DNA from: Chlamydiota bacterium | GTDB taxonomy: Bacteria > Chlamydiota > Chlamydiia > Chlamydiales > SM23-39 | Reading direction: 5' to 3' | NCBI GenBank assembly: GCA_016219355.1 | Contig: JACRNF010000024.1 | Span: 1-46,833 of the forward strand | DNA: 46,833 nt | Part shown: piece after piece, positions 6,803 through 15,486 of the stretch | Position numbering within the stretch: position 1 is the first letter of the stretch | How the letters are laid out: every line of letters begins with the position of its first letter | The notes under the pieces: model-generated | Seen by the model: the letters and a program-made list of their open reading frames with translations, nothing else | Told to the model about the DNA's origin: nothing | Database searches by the model: none | Position numbers and translations under genes: made by a program

Positions 6803-7336
6803 TCATTTAAAAACTTTCATACAACAATGCTTGTACTTCTTTTGGCTTCCACAAAAACATAGCTCATTTCTACCAATTTTTTCTTTATCCGAAAAAGAAG
6901 TAGATCGCAAATTCTGACAAAGATCTTCTTTCTTGGCTTTCTCTTTAATCATTTGATAGTGTCTCTTGAGCCGATCCACATACCGCTTATCGATGTAACA
7001 ATTAAAGGAAAACTCTTTTAAAAAAAACTTAGCAAATGGTCCATTAAATTGCATGGGAGAAAAATCAGGTCCCGGAAGCTCTGACGACTCGAAACCAAAA
7101 TGATTTGTATAATATGCTTTATCTTCCCATCCAAATGTCAACGTCGCATGAACCTTGTCATCTTCCCCATACACAATAATATCAACTTTGCGGCAATCAC
7201 AATCGCTATCCGGACAATACATCTCCAAAAAATAATACTTTCCGAGAGGTACTTCACATTTTTCTAAGATATGAATATATCTCGTTTCAGTTTCAGCAAT
7301 TTTAGGAAAAATATTTGTAAAACAAATAAGTTGCAT
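6803..7336 (-). CDS. SEC-C motif zinc-binding protein
   Basis: About 177 residues from MQLICFTNIFPK; a TTG start 17 codons upstream is possible but lacks family support. The body is unrecognised and carries a cysteine cluster CPDSDCDC near residue 45. The C-terminus is a clear SEC-C motif (GRNELCFCGSQKKYKHCC), the small zinc knuckle first described at the end of SecA and used for protein or nucleic-acid contacts. It probably forms an operon with the pRiA4b-ORF3-type gene downstream. Function unknown. Confidence 0.75.
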   Translation of the reverse strand: MQLICFTNIFPKIAETETRYIHILEKCEVPLGKYYFLEMYCPDSDCDCRKVDIIVYGEDDKVHATLTFGWEDKAYYTNHFGFESSELPGPDFSPMQFNGPFAKFFLKEFSFNCYIDKRYVDRLKRHYQMIKEKAKKEDLCQNLRSTSFSDKEKIGRNELCFCGSQKKYKHCCMKVFK

Positions 7337-7476
7337 AGTTCTCTCAAAAAAAGAGTGACTCCTCAATGTGAATAGGCACTCCCGCAAGCGGGATTATAGC
7401 TTGGTTATCGCTTGTTCTGATGCCGCAGCACTTAGATTCACTAAAACTGCAACTTGAACCAAGGTAGTCACTCAAT

Positions 7477-7557
7477 GGGGGCGGGTGGACTCGAACCACC
7501 GGAGACCGAAGTCGAGGGATTTACAGTCCCTTGCAATTGCCGCTATGCGACACCCCC
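7477..7557 (-). tRNA. tRNA-Tyr (GTA)
   Basis: Read on the minus strand, an 81-nt cloverleaf with acceptor GGGGGTG, anticodon loop CTGTAAA between GGGA and TCCC, a long variable arm typical of tRNA-Tyr and a GGTTCGAGTCC T-loop. No CCA is encoded. Confidence 0.95.
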
Positions 7558-7564
7558 TTTCGAT

Positions 7565-7636
7565 GCTGGCGAAAGGAATTGAACCCTCAACCATCCGATT
7601 ACAAATCGGGCGCTCTGCCAATTGAGCTACGCCAGC
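7565..7636 (-). tRNA. tRNA-Thr (TGT)
   Basis: 72 nt on the minus strand, acceptor GCTGGCG/CGCCAGC, anticodon TGT in the loop TTTGTAA and a GGTTCAATTCC T-arm. It lies 7 nt upstream of tRNA-Tyr in transcription order, so the two are likely processed from one transcript. Confidence 0.95.
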
Positions 7637-7689
7637 TTAAGGATTCTAAAACTTATATCAAATTTGATGGTTTCCCTCAATAGTAGTTT

Positions 7690-7929
7690 TTAAATTTCTT
7701 TTTTTTCTTCAGTTTTTTCTACAGAGGGCTCTTGAGGTTTTGGTTGCTCTTTAGGAGTTGCTATTTGGGTAATTTTTCGGTTGAATAATGATGATATTCC
7801 GCTAGCGCTTTGTATCGGACCAATTTTTTGAGATAAAGGTCTTTTGACCGCAACTTTTAATTCACAGCACTTTTTATATTTTTTTCCACTTCCACATGGA
7901 CAAGGATCGTTTCTTCCCGGTTTTGTCAT
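7690..7929 (-). CDS. Small SEC-C motif protein
   Basis: 79 residues. The N-terminus is almost entirely a SEC-C zinc motif, [18 protein letters not shown]. It is followed by a low-complexity tail rich in Lys, Pro and Glu that is probably disordered. The tail ends 53 nt before the tRNA-Thr gene. Its role is unknown; such stand-alone SEC-C peptides may bind ribosome- or SecB-like partners. The SD AAGGAG about 7 nt upstream of the ATG supports the start. Confidence 0.8.
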   Translation of the reverse strand: MTKPGRNDPCPCGSGKKYKKCCELKVAVKRPLSQKIGPIQSASGISSLFNRKITQIATPKEQPKPQEPSVEKTEEKKEI

Positions 7930-8062
7930 TTAGTTCTCCTTAAAGCAATTTAGAAATGAATAATACTATAAATTTTATCTAAATGTCTATGAATTATTTT
8001 TTTGTAAAAAATTTAATTTATTTTTAAACATTGATATTTTTTTCTTAAATGGCATCCCAAAA

Positions 8063-8091
8063 TTGCTTCTTAAATTATATGCCGCTATAAT
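8063..8091 (+). promoter_or_regulatory. Sigma-70-like promoter very close to the start codon
   Basis: TTGCTT (8063-8068), a 17-bp spacer and a consensus TATAAT (8086-8091). The predicted transcription start (about 8098) practically coincides with ATG 8100, implying a leaderless mRNA. Confidence 0.65.
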
Positions 8092-8099
8092 AGTCCGTA

Positions 8100-8846
8100 A
8101 TGAACATAGAATTACCCATTGTTAAACACCCTTTTTCAACGCTTGGCAAAAAAATCGAAAGACTTTGTCGAAAAGCCTGCTATGATTTTGAGCTTTTGCA
8201 AGATATTGATAAACTAGCTATTGCTTTAAGCGGGGGAAAAGATAGCCTTACCTTGCTTTATTTGATGAAAGCTATTGTCGGTAGAGGCTTTCCCAATATG
8301 GAGCTTTTTGCAATACATGTCGAAGGATCTTTTTCCTGCGGACCTTCCTTACATCAAAATTTTTTATCCTCTATTTGTAAAGAACTAGATATAAAATTAG
8401 TGGTAAAAAAAGTGGATATTAAACAAGAGGCGTTGGAATGCTACAGCTGCTCTAGACAAAGAAGGACCATTATTTTTAACGCGGCGAAAGAATGTGGTAT
8501 TCATACAGTAGCCTTTGGCCATCATTTAGATGATAATAACCAAACTCTTCTAATGAACCTTTTCCATAAAGCAGAGTTCGCTTCGTTAATGCCAAAAATT
8601 AAAATGATAGATTATGACGTTACCATTATTAGGCCTTTGATCTATGTTGAAGAAAAAGATATTATCAATTTTGCCAAACAAAATAATTTTGCAAGGATCA
8701 CTTGTCAATGCCCTTTGGGCCAAAATTCTAAAAGAAAAATTACTAACCAGTTGATTGATGAAATTGAAAAAGAATATCCCCATGTAAGAAAAAACTTATC
8801 AAAAGCCGGTTTAATTTATGGGTCAAAAAAAGCTTTAAATAAATAG
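8100..8846 (+). CDS. ttcA: TtcA-like tRNA thiolation PP-loop ATPase
   Basis: 248 residues, shorter than E. coli TtcA (about 310). The P-loop-like SGGKDS (44-49) adenylates the target base. Cysteines C114/C117 (CYSC) and C202/C204 (CQCP) fit the iron-sulfur ligands of the TtcA/TtuA group, and GHHLDDNNQTLLMN is the characteristic GHxxDD helix. In E. coli the enzyme makes 2-thiocytidine at tRNA position 32; that exact target here is inferred from family. There is no SD before the ATG, in line with the leaderless promoter. The gene stands alone before the symporter gene. Confidence 0.82.
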   Translation: MNIELPIVKHPFSTLGKKIERLCRKACYDFELLQDIDKLAIALSGGKDSLTLLYLMKAIVGRGFPNMELFAIHVEGSFSCGPSLHQNFLSSICKELDIKLVVKKVDIKQEALECYSCSRQRRTIIFNAAKECGIHTVAFGHHLDDNNQTLLMNLFHKAEFASLMPKIKMIDYDVTIIRPLIYVEEKDIINFAKQNNFARITCQCPLGQNSKRKITNQLIDEIEKEYPHVRKNLSKAGLIYGSKKALNK

Positions 8847-8946
8847 GATTAAAATATTTTATTTGATATTTTGAAACTCATGGTTATACATTTTAATCTT
8901 GATTTTATCTAGGAAAATTACTAAAATTTTAAAAAATTTAAAACTT

Positions 8947-10185
8947 ATGAACTTTTTAGAAATATCCACTTTTGTAGTTTATTTTATAATATTAATTACA
9001 ATTGTTATCTTTTCATATCATAAACAAAAATCAGATACCGATTTTGTTATTGGCAATCGCTCTTTAAATTATTGGCTGACCGCATTGTCCGCTCAAGCGA
9101 GCGACATGAGCAACTGGCTTTTTATGGGCTACCCAATGATGATTTTCACAGTAGGTGTTTTTAATATCTGGGCAGCTATTGGTCTGATTGTTTTTATGTA
9201 TTTGAATTGGCAATTTATCGCTCCCAAGGTTAGATCTGCTACTGAGAAAATGAACAACCTGACTTTAAATGCCTATTTTGAAAGCCGGCTTCAAGACAAG
9301 TCGGGAAGCATCAGATTGGTATCGGCCATCATATCCTTTGCTTTTTTTTCTATTTATATTTCAGCAGGACTTGTTGGAATGGGCTTTTTAGTCGAGTCCC
9401 TATTTGGTCTACACTATATTGTCGGTATTACAATTCCCAATTATTCCTTTAAAACTCTTTTAGAAATATTACTTATGGCCACAGGATGGGGAATCGGTTA
9501 TTTTGGACAGCCTCATATTATCACTAAATTTATGGGTATTAAAAATGTTGAAGAAATGCCCAAAGCCAAACTTGTTGGCCTATCTTGGCAAATCTTGGCC
9601 TTAGGCGGAGCAAGCATATTAGGCTTACTCGGCATTTACCTATTTCCTCAAGGGTTGAATAACCCGCAACTAGTTGTAGTTGAGATCGTCAAGGCCAATC
9701 TCGCCCCTATCTTCTCTGGTCTTGTATTATGCGCTATTTTAGCCGCTACTATCAACGTAATGGCGGCTCAAATCTTAGTGGTCGCATCTTCTATTTCTGA
9801 AGATTTTTGCAAAGGATTTTTCTTTAAAAATGCAACCCATAAACAACTGTTAAAAATTTCTAGGTTAAGTGTAATTTTAGTAGGGCTCATCGCTTATATA
9901 ATCGCCTATTTTAAAATTTCTACCATTTATAATTTAGTTTTATATGCTTGGTCCGGCATTGGGGCCTCATTTGGGCCTTTGCTTTTGATCTCATTATATT
10001 ATAAAAAAGTTAATAAGACGGCCGGCCTTTTAGGCATTATATCCGGCGGGGCGGCTTCCGCAATTTGGCCTATTTTTGAAAAATCCTTATCTATCGATAT
10101 TCCTCCTTTAGTGATGGGATTTGCTATCAGTTCTCTTATTATTTTTTTAGTTTCACATCTTAAAAAGGACATTTATGCAAAATAA
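8947..10185 (+). CDS. Sodium:solute symporter, PutP-like
   Basis: 412 residues from ATG 8947; a TTG start 16 codons earlier lacks support. It is a multi-spanning inner-membrane protein of the SSS family. The hallmark is DFVIGNRSLNYWLTALSAQA followed by SDMSNWLFMGYP, close to the PutP substrate/Na+ binding segment (DF.LGGRSL..W.TALSAGASDMSGW). It probably imports proline or a related amino acid with sodium. PutP proteins are usually near 500 residues, so this one is short, ending after the SSLIIFLVSHLKKD helix. Its last 11 nt overlap the surE start, indicating co-transcription. Confidence 0.85.
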   Translation: MNFLEISTFVVYFIILITIVIFSYHKQKSDTDFVIGNRSLNYWLTALSAQASDMSNWLFMGYPMMIFTVGVFNIWAAIGLIVFMYLNWQFIAPKVRSATEKMNNLTLNAYFESRLQDKSGSIRLVSAIISFAFFSIYISAGLVGMGFLVESLFGLHYIVGITIPNYSFKTLLEILLMATGWGIGYFGQPHIITKFMGIKNVEEMPKAKLVGLSWQILALGGASILGLLGIYLFPQGLNNPQLVVVEIVKANLAPIFSGLVLCAILAATINVMAAQILVVASSISEDFCKGFFFKNATHKQLLKISRLSVILVGLIAYIIAYFKISTIYNLVLYAWSGIGASFGPLLLISLYYKKVNKTAGLLGIISGGAASAIWPIFEKSLSIDIPPLVMGFAISSLIIFLVSHLKKDIYAK

Positions 10186-10966
10186 CAGACCCTTCATTTT
10201 ATTAACGAACGATGATGGCATCCACGCGCCCGGAATAAAACATCTTTGGAAAGCTTTAGGTAATTTTGCAGATATTGCCATTGTTGCCCCTTCTACTGAA
10301 AAATCAGGCTCGGCTCTTTCTACAACCATGTTTAGTCCTTTGCATATTTTACCGGTAAAATGGGAAAACGATACCCCAGCTTGGAGCATCACAGGAACCC
10401 CGGCAGATTGCGTTAAAATAGCAACAAGCGTTGTGCTGAGCAAGAAGCCGGATTTTATATTATCAGGCATCAATCAAGGCTCCAATGCAGGCACAACCGT
10501 ATTATATAGCGGAACCATCGGTGGTGTTATCGAAGGTATCTATAAGAACATTCCAGGGATTGCTTTTTCATGCGAAGATTTTTACGAACCAAACTTTTCT
10601 GATGTTGAAAAATATATTCGCCCGATTGTGGATCATTTTATTAAAAACCCACTCCCTTCAGGATCATTTTTAAATGTGAATTTTCCCTGCAAGTCACAAA
10701 AAATTAAAGGATTTAAAATGGCCGTTCAAGGAATAAGCGCTTGGCAGGAAAATCCTGATATTCGCAAACATCCTAAAGGTCATAATTATTGCTGGACAAG
10801 AGGGATCTGGAAAATACGGGAAGATGAGCTTAAAAATAGCGATGTGGCTTTATTAAAAGAAGGCTATATCACCGCAGTGCCTATTCAAATCCAAGAACTG
10901 ACCGATCATAAAATTATTGCTTCGCATAAAGAATCTTTCGAAGAAGTTTTTTCTAATATTCTTTAA
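10175..10966 (+). CDS. surE: 5'-nucleotidase SurE
   Basis: 263 residues, normal for SurE. The metal-binding motif LLTNDDGIHAPG carries Asp13-Asp14, followed by VAPSTEKSGSALS and the conserved ITGTPADCVKIA and SGINQGSNAGTTVLYSGTIG blocks. It dephosphorylates nucleoside monophosphates in the cytoplasm. Overlap with the symporter gene suggests coupling. Its 3' end overlaps the convergent KamA-type gene by 14 bp. Confidence 0.95.
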   Translation: MQNNRPFILLTNDDGIHAPGIKHLWKALGNFADIAIVAPSTEKSGSALSTTMFSPLHILPVKWENDTPAWSITGTPADCVKIATSVVLSKKPDFILSGINQGSNAGTTVLYSGTIGGVIEGIYKNIPGIAFSCEDFYEPNFSDVEKYIRPIVDHFIKNPLPSGSFLNVNFPCKSQKIKGFKMAVQGISAWQENPDIRKHPKGHNYCWTRGIWKIREDELKNSDVALLKEGYITAVPIQIQELTDHKIIASHKESFEEVFSNIL

Positions 10967-12023
10967 AAAGCAAGATTTTTAAATCTGAAGGCTTGTCTAA
11001 TTCCTCTGGCAAGTCGAGATATTTTATTTCTTTTTGGTCTCTTTCAAATATCGCAAATTTTCCTGGCTCATAACGCTTTAGGTCTTCACGTCTTACTTTA
11101 CCAATCGGTGTATCCAATACAAATCTTGTAGCATTGACCCAAGAAGGAGTTTTTTTATTTACTTCATCAATGATTTTAAACATCCTTGCCAAATGGATCC
11201 TAAAGCTCATAGAATGAGAGATAGGCTCCGGCATATAAATTGAAAGGTTTCTAACAAAGAGTTTATCTAAAAGCTTTAAATGCTTAATTAATACCTCAGA
11301 ATGGTCATTGACCCCTCTTAAAAGAGGAAACTGGTTATAGCATCTAATTTTATGATCTACAATCTTATAAATAGTTTTTTCTACTTCCATGCAGATCTCA
11401 TAAGGATGCACGATATGAAAAACCAACCTAACATCTGACTCTTTAAATAATCGTAACTTGTCATCAGTAAAAACAAAGGGATTGTAAACAATAGAGCGGG
11501 TGTGCACCCGAATGGATTCTAAGTTTAAGCTTTTTAATCTATCGATTATCGTTTTAAGCTCAAAAAATGGCAAAGCCAAAGGATCTCCCCCGGACAAAAT
11601 CACCTCTTTAATGCTCGGCCTTCCCCTAACATAATTTTCTAAAAGGGATAATTTTTGATCCAAGGAAGGTTCTTCATTTTTTTCGCATAAAATATCTTGT
11701 CTACAGCAATATTGACAGTTGGCAATACAATTATGCGTCACTAAAAACAAGATCCGATCAACATATTTTTGAACAATGAACTCACCTTCTTTCATATTCC
11801 CTTTATCATCGACAAAATTTGCAGTTTCTTCCTTTGATGATAAGGTTATCCTTTCCAAAGAAGGATAGCCTACATGATGAAGCGGTCCATCAAAATGACC
11901 TAATTTTTCCACCTCTTCATCAATTTTTTTTTGATAAAACGAAGAGATTTTAATTGGCAAAAGACGCTTATTTTGAGCTAGTTTACTAAATCGCTCATTG
12001 ATTTTTTCTTGAGAACTTTGCAT
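10953..12023 (-). CDS. KamA/EpmB-family radical SAM aminomutase
   Basis: 356 residues. The radical SAM cluster motif is C99xxxC103xxC106 (HNCIANCQYCCRQ), followed by the GGD motif (EVILSGGDPLALP) and RVHTRSIVYNPFV, typical of lysine 2,3-aminomutases. A C-terminal DTPIGKVR lysine is a good candidate for the PLP anchor. The size is closer to EpmB (about 340), which makes (R)-beta-lysine on EF-P, than to clostridial KamA (about 416 with a zinc-binding tail). An EF-P with a conserved modifiable lysine is encoded at 15921. Substrate not proven; an amino-acid mutase role is possible. Confidence 0.8.
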   Translation of the reverse strand: MQSSQEKINERFSKLAQNKRLLPIKISSFYQKKIDEEVEKLGHFDGPLHHVGYPSLERITLSSKEETANFVDDKGNMKEGEFIVQKYVDRILFLVTHNCIANCQYCCRQDILCEKNEEPSLDQKLSLLENYVRGRPSIKEVILSGGDPLALPFFELKTIIDRLKSLNLESIRVHTRSIVYNPFVFTDDKLRLFKESDVRLVFHIVHPYEICMEVEKTIYKIVDHKIRCYNQFPLLRGVNDHSEVLIKHLKLLDKLFVRNLSIYMPEPISHSMSFRIHLARMFKIIDEVNKKTPSWVNATRFVLDTPIGKVRREDLKRYEPGKFAIFERDQKEIKYLDLPEELDKPSDLKILLFKEY

Positions 12024-12203
12024 ATTATTTTTCTATTAAACTAAGTGTTCAAATATATCATAATTTCATCCTATTTGAAACCCCAAATATTTAAGAAATC
12101 CACGCATTACAAGAAAAATCCCTATAAAATTTTTTTTATAGAGAAAAAATTGAAAATAGCTTGTTTAAAATCTTAGAATTGATTAAATTATTATCTTTAT
12201 TTA

Positions 12204-12276
12204 GGGCGTATAGCTCAGTTGGTAGAGCTCCTGTCTTACACACAGGTTGTCATAGGTTCGAGTCCTGTTGCGCCCA
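12204..12276 (+). tRNA. tRNA-Val (TAC)
   Basis: 73 nt; acceptor GGGCGTA pairs with TGCGCCC, D-arm AGCTCAGTTGGTAGAGC, anticodon TAC in CTTACAC between CCTGT and ACAGG, and T-arm GGTTCGAGTCC. No encoded CCA. Confidence 0.96.
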
Positions 12277-12282
12277 AGAACT

Positions 12283-12356
12283 GCGGGAGTAGTTCAATTG
12301 GTTAGAGCGCCGCCCTGTCACGGCGGAAGTTGCGGGTTCGAGCCCCGTCTCCCGCG
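12283..12356 (+). tRNA. tRNA-Asp (GTC)
   Basis: 74 nt; acceptor GCGGGAG/CTCCCGC, anticodon GTC in CTGTCAC flanked by CCGCC and GGCGG, T-arm GGGTTCGAGCC. It lies 6 nt after tRNA-Val and 12 nt before the YitT gene, so all three are probably on one transcript. Confidence 0.96.
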
Positions 12357-12368
12357 ATCCTAAAAAGT

Positions 12369-13298
12369 ATGAAAATTATTAAAAATCCCAAAACCATTAA
12401 AAGTTATATTGCAGAGTTTCTGGGCATCTCGCTTGGAGCTTTTTTAGCTGCCCTCTCCATACAGGTATTTTTATATCCCAATCAATTAATCGATGGGGGC
12501 ATAACCGGTCTTTCTTTGATTTTTTCCCGCCTGCTTGGCAATCAGTACCTTTCTTATTTTTTGATCGGCCTTAACTTACCCTTTATTTATCTTGCCTATA
12601 AGCAAATTAGAAAGGGCTTTGTTGCCTATATGCTTATCGCCATATTATTATTTGCCGCATTTTTATCTCTTTTGCAAAATGTCCCTCCTTTTTTTGGAGA
12701 CACTCTTGAGATAATTGTGATAGGTGGAGCATTGCTGGGATCAGGGGTTGGGCTGATGATCAGAAATAAAGCTTGTGTAGATGGAACAGAGAGCCTAGCC
12801 ATTATCTTGAATAAAAAATTAGGTTTTTCCATAGGTCAGATCATTTTTTTTATCAATATTTTTATTTTTGGAGCCTACGGCCTTATTTTCCAAGATTGGC
12901 ATATAGCTGTAAAATCCCTTTTCACTTATATAGTCGCTTTTAAAACCATCGATTTAGTGTTATCTGGTTTTGAAGAGGTCAAAGCAGTCACTCTCATGAC
13001 TTCCAATCCCAAAAGGATCAAAGAGCTTATTATACATGAGCTAGGGCTTGGATTGACTATTATTCCAGGCATTGGAGGATTTTCCAATAAGGAAAAAGAG
13101 ATATTATTTATCATTGTCGGCAGGTTAGATCTTGCCGCTTTAAAAGAGATCGTATTACAAGAAGATCCAACCGCTTTTATGAGCATCCAAAATCTTCATG
13201 AAGTAGCTTACGGCAAACAAATTGCTAAAGTGTCCGGGAAAAAAATCCCTAGCAAAAGACATTATTTGTTGAAAGCTATTTTGGGAGAAGTTGAATAA
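12369..13298 (+). CDS. YitT-family membrane protein (DUF161 plus DUF2179)
   Basis: 309 residues from ATG 12369; the frame extends back into tRNA-Asp, so the earlier alternative start is excluded. The N-terminal two thirds are about five membrane helices with the YitT signatures FLYPNQLIDGGITGLSLIFS and GVGLMIRNKACVDGTESLAI. The C-terminal soluble domain (VTLMTSNPKRIKELIIHELG to GKKIPSKRH) is DUF2179. Members are inner-membrane proteins of unknown transport function. The gene directly follows two tRNAs and lacks its own obvious promoter. Confidence 0.9.
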   Translation: MKIIKNPKTIKSYIAEFLGISLGAFLAALSIQVFLYPNQLIDGGITGLSLIFSRLLGNQYLSYFLIGLNLPFIYLAYKQIRKGFVAYMLIAILLFAAFLSLLQNVPPFFGDTLEIIVIGGALLGSGVGLMIRNKACVDGTESLAIILNKKLGFSIGQIIFFINIFIFGAYGLIFQDWHIAVKSLFTYIVAFKTIDLVLSGFEEVKAVTLMTSNPKRIKELIIHELGLGLTIIPGIGGFSNKEKEILFIIVGRLDLAALKEIVLQEDPTAFMSIQNLHEVAYGKQIAKVSGKKIPSKRHYLLKAILGEVE

Positions 13299-13438
13299 AG
13301 AAAAAGATTTTGAGCAAGTCTATAGTACTAAGATACCAACTCAAATACCAATCGGCTTATATCCATCCAGATCGTCTTATTTTCTAAAATAATGGATTAA
13401 TCCCCCCCAGGCCATCTCTTTTGAAAAAGCTTTTAGAA

Positions 13439-14053
13439 TTAATTTTTAGTAAAATACGAAATAGTTTTTAATCCCCGATAATACTCATCATAATCAAGGC
13501 CATAGCCCACTACAAACTTATCTTCGATCTCAAACATCGAATAATCGGGCAAACCGGCCTCTTTTTCTCTTCTGGGATTTTTTTTCAGAAGAAGCACTAG
13601 GCTTTTGATTGATGCCGGATTTTTTTGCTTTAAGATATTTATTACACCATTCATGGTAGCACCTGTATCAAAAATATCATCAATTACAATTACATGTTTA
13701 TCCTTAATATCTAACTTTTCCACTCCCAAAATTGTCAGCGCCCCTTTTTTTTCTCCTTCTCTGTAGCTTGAGCATCTAATACTATCAATTGTGTTTGGAA
13801 TTTTAAGTTCTCTGATTAGGTCGGCCGTTACACAAATAGCCCCTTTCAATATCATTACAAAAGTGATTTCTTTGCCGGCATAGTCAAGATCAAGTTTTTT
13901 AGCCATCTCTATAATTTTATTGTGAATCTCTTCTTCTGAAACGAGTACTTTTAAATTTTGGAGCCTTTCCATATCAGCATCAAATTTGTTTGTTTCATTG
14001 CAAAAACTAAGACATAACATAGATGAAAAGAAAAATAAACAGAAAACTTTCAT
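13439..14053 (-). CDS. hpt: Hypoxanthine phosphoribosyltransferase with apparent signal peptide
   Basis: 204 residues from ATG 14053. From about residue 35 it is a standard HPRT: VLVSEEEIHNKI, FVMILKGAICVTADLIREL, the PRPP-binding VIVIDDIFDTGAT (121-133) and DYSMFEIEDKFVVGYGLDYD for the purine. It makes IMP or GMP from free base and PRPP. The oddity is a 27-residue leader, MKVFCLFFFSSMLCLSFCNE, that looks like a Sec signal with possible cleavage after Cys18. GAGGT sits 7 nt before ATG 14053, whereas the internal Met28 expected for a cytosolic HPRT has no SD. The gene follows accC by 62 nt on the same strand. Confidence 0.85.
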   Translation of the reverse strand: MKVFCLFFFSSMLCLSFCNETNKFDADMERLQNLKVLVSEEEIHNKIIEMAKKLDLDYAGKEITFVMILKGAICVTADLIRELKIPNTIDSIRCSSYREGEKKGALTILGVEKLDIKDKHVIVIDDIFDTGATMNGVINILKQKNPASIKSLVLLLKKNPRREKEAGLPDYSMFEIEDKFVVGYGLDYDEYYRGLKTISYFTKN

Positions 14054-14115
14054 TTTTTTTACCTCAAAAATTTTCAACACAAAACAAGAAAAATAAACGT
14101 TTCATGAAAATAATG

Positions 14116-15486
14116 TCAAGAATCTTTATGAGGCTCAAACTTACAGCCGTTACTTAGAAGCGAATCTATATAATTTAGATTATACTTCGTCCCTTCAATA
14201 AACGTGGGATCATTTAACATGTGTAAATGAAAAGAGATTGTTGAATCAACTCCCGAAATATGAAACTCTTTTAAAGCTCTTTTTGCTCTGGCAATCGCCT
14301 CAGTTCGATTTTTACCTTTGATAATCAATTTGGCAATTAAAGAATCGTAGTTTGGAGGAATCTTATAACCGCTATAGCAAGCGCTATCCACTCTTACATG
14401 CGGCCCGCCGGGTGGAATGTAATATTGCAACTTACCGGGAGAGGGAGAAAAATTATTAGAGGGGTTTTCTGCATTTATTCTAAATTCAAAAATATGGCCG
14501 TTAAACTCTATGTCTTTTTGTTTAAAAGAGAGCTTTTCACCCATGGCTATTCGAATTTGCTCTTGCACCAAATCAATGCCAGTAAGCTCTTCTGTTATCG
14601 TATGCTCCACTTGAATCCTGGTATTGACTTCCATGAAATAAAAGTCTTCGTTTTCGTCTACTAAAAATTCTACCGTTCCCACTGAATAGTACTTAGCCTG
14701 TTTAGCTATTCTAATAGCAGCCTCGCCCATTTTTTTTCTCATGGAAGAAGAAATTATCGGGCTTGGAGTCTCTTCAATTAACTTTTGCCTTCTTCTTTGG
14801 ATCGTGCAATCTCTTTCGCCAAGATAAGCATAGTTGCCAAATTTATCGCCAATAATTTGCACTTCAACATGTCTTGGGTTGACAATCATTTTCTCCAAAT
14901 AAACATCAGAATTGTTAAAGCTAACTTCCGCTTCGGTTTTGGCCGCAATGAATTTTTTAATAAAATCTTCTTCGCTTTCAGCAATCCTAATCCCTTTTCC
15001 ACCGCCGCCGGCAGAAGCTTTGATAAAAACCGGGAAACCGATCTTTCTTGCCTCTAGCAAAGCCTGATTGATATCGTCTACGACTCCTTCAGATCCCGGA
15101 ATTATCGGACATTTAGCGCTTTTGGCAATCGATTTGGCATTGGCCTTGTTCCCTAAAAGGGAGATAGAAGTATGATGAGGCCCAATAAAAGTTAAGCCAC
15201 AGCTCTCACAGATGGAGGCAAAATTAGCATTTTCCGATAAAAAGCCGTACCCTGGATGGATCGCGGTTGCGTTTGTGATTTCGCAAGCAGATAAAAGATT
15301 GGCCACTTTTAAATAGGATTTAGAAGAAGGGGGTTCCCCAATACAGATAGCCTCATCTGCTAGTAAAACATGCAAAGCTTCTGAATCAGCCTGAGAATAT
15401 ACCGCTACAGTTTGCAGTCCAAGGTCGTGACAAGCTCTAATAACTCTAACGGCGATTTCGCCGCGATTAGCAATTAATACCTTCAT
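14116..15486 (-). CDS. accC: Biotin carboxylase subunit of acetyl-CoA carboxylase
   Basis: 456 residues, full length (E. coli about 449). It starts with KVLIANRGEIAVRVIRA and contains the ATP-grasp glycine loop KASAGGGGKGIR, HVEVQIIGDKFGNY, RDCTIQRRRQKLIEE and the catalytic FMEVNTRIQVEHTITE segment. It carboxylates biotin on AccB using ATP and bicarbonate, the first step of fatty-acid synthesis. Its start overlaps the accB stop by 4 nt (ATGA), so translation is coupled. It is the last gene of the rpe-yvcK-HAD-efp-accB-accC run. Confidence 0.97.
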   Translation of the reverse strand: MKVLIANRGEIAVRVIRACHDLGLQTVAVYSQADSEALHVLLADEAICIGEPPSSKSYLKVANLLSACEITNATAIHPGYGFLSENANFASICESCGLTFIGPHHTSISLLGNKANAKSIAKSAKCPIIPGSEGVVDDINQALLEARKIGFPVFIKASAGGGGKGIRIAESEEDFIKKFIAAKTEAEVSFNNSDVYLEKMIVNPRHVEVQIIGDKFGNYAYLGERDCTIQRRRQKLIEETPSPIISSSMRKKMGEAAIRIAKQAKYYSVGTVEFLVDENEDFYFMEVNTRIQVEHTITEELTGIDLVQEQIRIAMGEKLSFKQKDIEFNGHIFEFRINAENPSNNFSPSPGKLQYYIPPGGPHVRVDSACYSGYKIPPNYDSLIAKLIIKGKNRTEAIARAKRALKEFHISGVDSTISFHLHMLNDPTFIEGTKYNLNYIDSLLSNGCKFEPHKDS

